In this document: piece after piece, positions 63,855-64,000 of the stretch
Layout of the letters: each line of letters opens with the position of its first letter
Position numbering within the stretch: position 1 is the first letter of the stretch
Source of the DNA: Hydromonas duriensis
GTDB taxonomy: Bacteria > Pseudomonadota > Gammaproteobacteria > Burkholderiales > Burkholderiaceae
DNA: 64,000 nt
Reading direction: 5' to 3'
Assembly: GCF_004363775.1 (NCBI RefSeq)
Contig: NZ_SNZE01000004.1
Coordinates: 62,001 to 126,000, forward strand
The notes under the pieces: model-generated
The model's input: the letters and a program-made list of their open reading frames with translations, nothing else
Database searches by the model: none
What the model was told of the DNA's origin: nothing
Translations under genes and position numbers: made by a program

Positions 63855-64000
63855 ATGAAATTTAACAACGTATTTGCCCCACTCGCAGGCTTTGTTGTGC
63901 CGTTGAGCCAAGTGCCTGACCCCGTTTTTTCGGGTTTGGTCATGGGCGATGGTGTTGCGATAGACCCCATGAGTTCGACGGTGGTTACGCCGTGTGATGG
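63855..64000 (+). CDS. PTS EIIA (glucose-type) domain protein, partial
   Basis: The first 48 codons are seen before the window ends: KFNNVFAPLAGFVVPLSQV, then PDPVFSGLVMGDGVAIDPMS, matching the N-terminus of EIIA-Glc domains. In Burkholderiales nag clusters this is usually the start of a multi-domain EIIA-HPr-EI protein (NagF) that energises GlcNAc uptake; whether HPr and EI follow cannot be seen. AGGAG is 9 bases ahead of the ATG. Confidence 0.8.
   Translation, partial: MKFNNVFAPLAGFVVPLSQVPDPVFSGLVMGDGVAIDPMSSTVVTPCD

Overview
The window is bacterial chromosome, almost certainly from a member of the Betaproteobacteria, order Burkholderiales, with an unusually modest G+C content for that group. 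The evidence is gene content and order: an FAD/Fe-S oxidoreductase of the large DUF3683 type, a Bug/TctC-type tricarboxylate transport cassette, rplM-rpsI followed by argC, erpA and (after two genes) anmK, an ilvB-ilvH-ilvC block followed by psd-pssA, and a nagR-nagA-nagB2-PTS cluster. I cannot name a genus. About 60 protein genes fill the window. I found no rRNA, tRNA, CRISPR array, intact prophage or intact insertion sequence.

Layout. 1-12200: divergent cytochrome c lipoprotein (cut by the window edge) and giant FAD/Fe-S oxidoreductase, a LysE-type exporter, a BaeSR-like envelope-stress two-component pair, an MscS-type channel, a fatty-acid desaturase, rlmB and a YpfJ-like zinc peptidase. 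12300-16900 (minus strand): lon, a periplasmic e(P4)-type acid phosphatase and moeB. 16900-25900: mpl, a LysE-type exporter with a YqiA-like esterase, tctC-tctB-tctA, prlC with a YggU protein, and a convergent OsmC protein. 25860-28910: a small-RNA candidate, rplM-rpsI, argC, erpA. 28950-35270: UbiA-type prenyltransferase, aldo/keto reductase and anmK on the minus strand, an ABM-domain protein, an M61 peptidase and an enoyl-CoA hydratase. 35270-42330: ilvBHC, a SIMPL protein, psd-pssA, kbp. 42590-48960: ydcH-proA-nadC, ribE, an OmpA-like protein, bioB and a TSUP transporter. 49000-59720: relA, nfeD-stomatin, PAP2-cytochrome b562, and a minus-strand run ste24-rsgA-iclR-EEP phosphatase beside divergent orn and an RDD protein. 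59740-60780: a short accessory patch holding one A+T-rich orphan gene and a decayed IS/MITE-like element. 60800-64000: an amino-sugar operon nagR-nagA-nagB2-PTS (last gene cut by the window edge).

How the genes relate. Peptidoglycan and amino-sugar recycling recurs: mpl re-uses murein tripeptide, anmK phosphorylates anhydroMurNAc, and nagA/nagB2 return GlcNAc-6-P to fructose-6-P. Phospholipid synthesis (pssA, psd), lipid desaturation, envelope-stress sensing and proteolysis (baeSR, lon, Ste24) make up the envelope theme. Branched-chain amino acid, arginine, proline, NAD, biotin and riboflavin biosynthesis account for most of the rest.

The most unusual signals are non-coding. One is a roughly 90-nt RNA unit upstream of rplM, with a strong promoter and terminator, whose internal hairpin presents a loop resembling the 3' end (anti-Shine-Dalgarno) of 16S rRNA. 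The other is a set of five direct repeats at an exact 11-bp period over the nagR promoter, next to the IS/MITE remnant. No complete undescribed multi-gene system could be supported; these two elements and the orphan gene at 59855 are the best leads.
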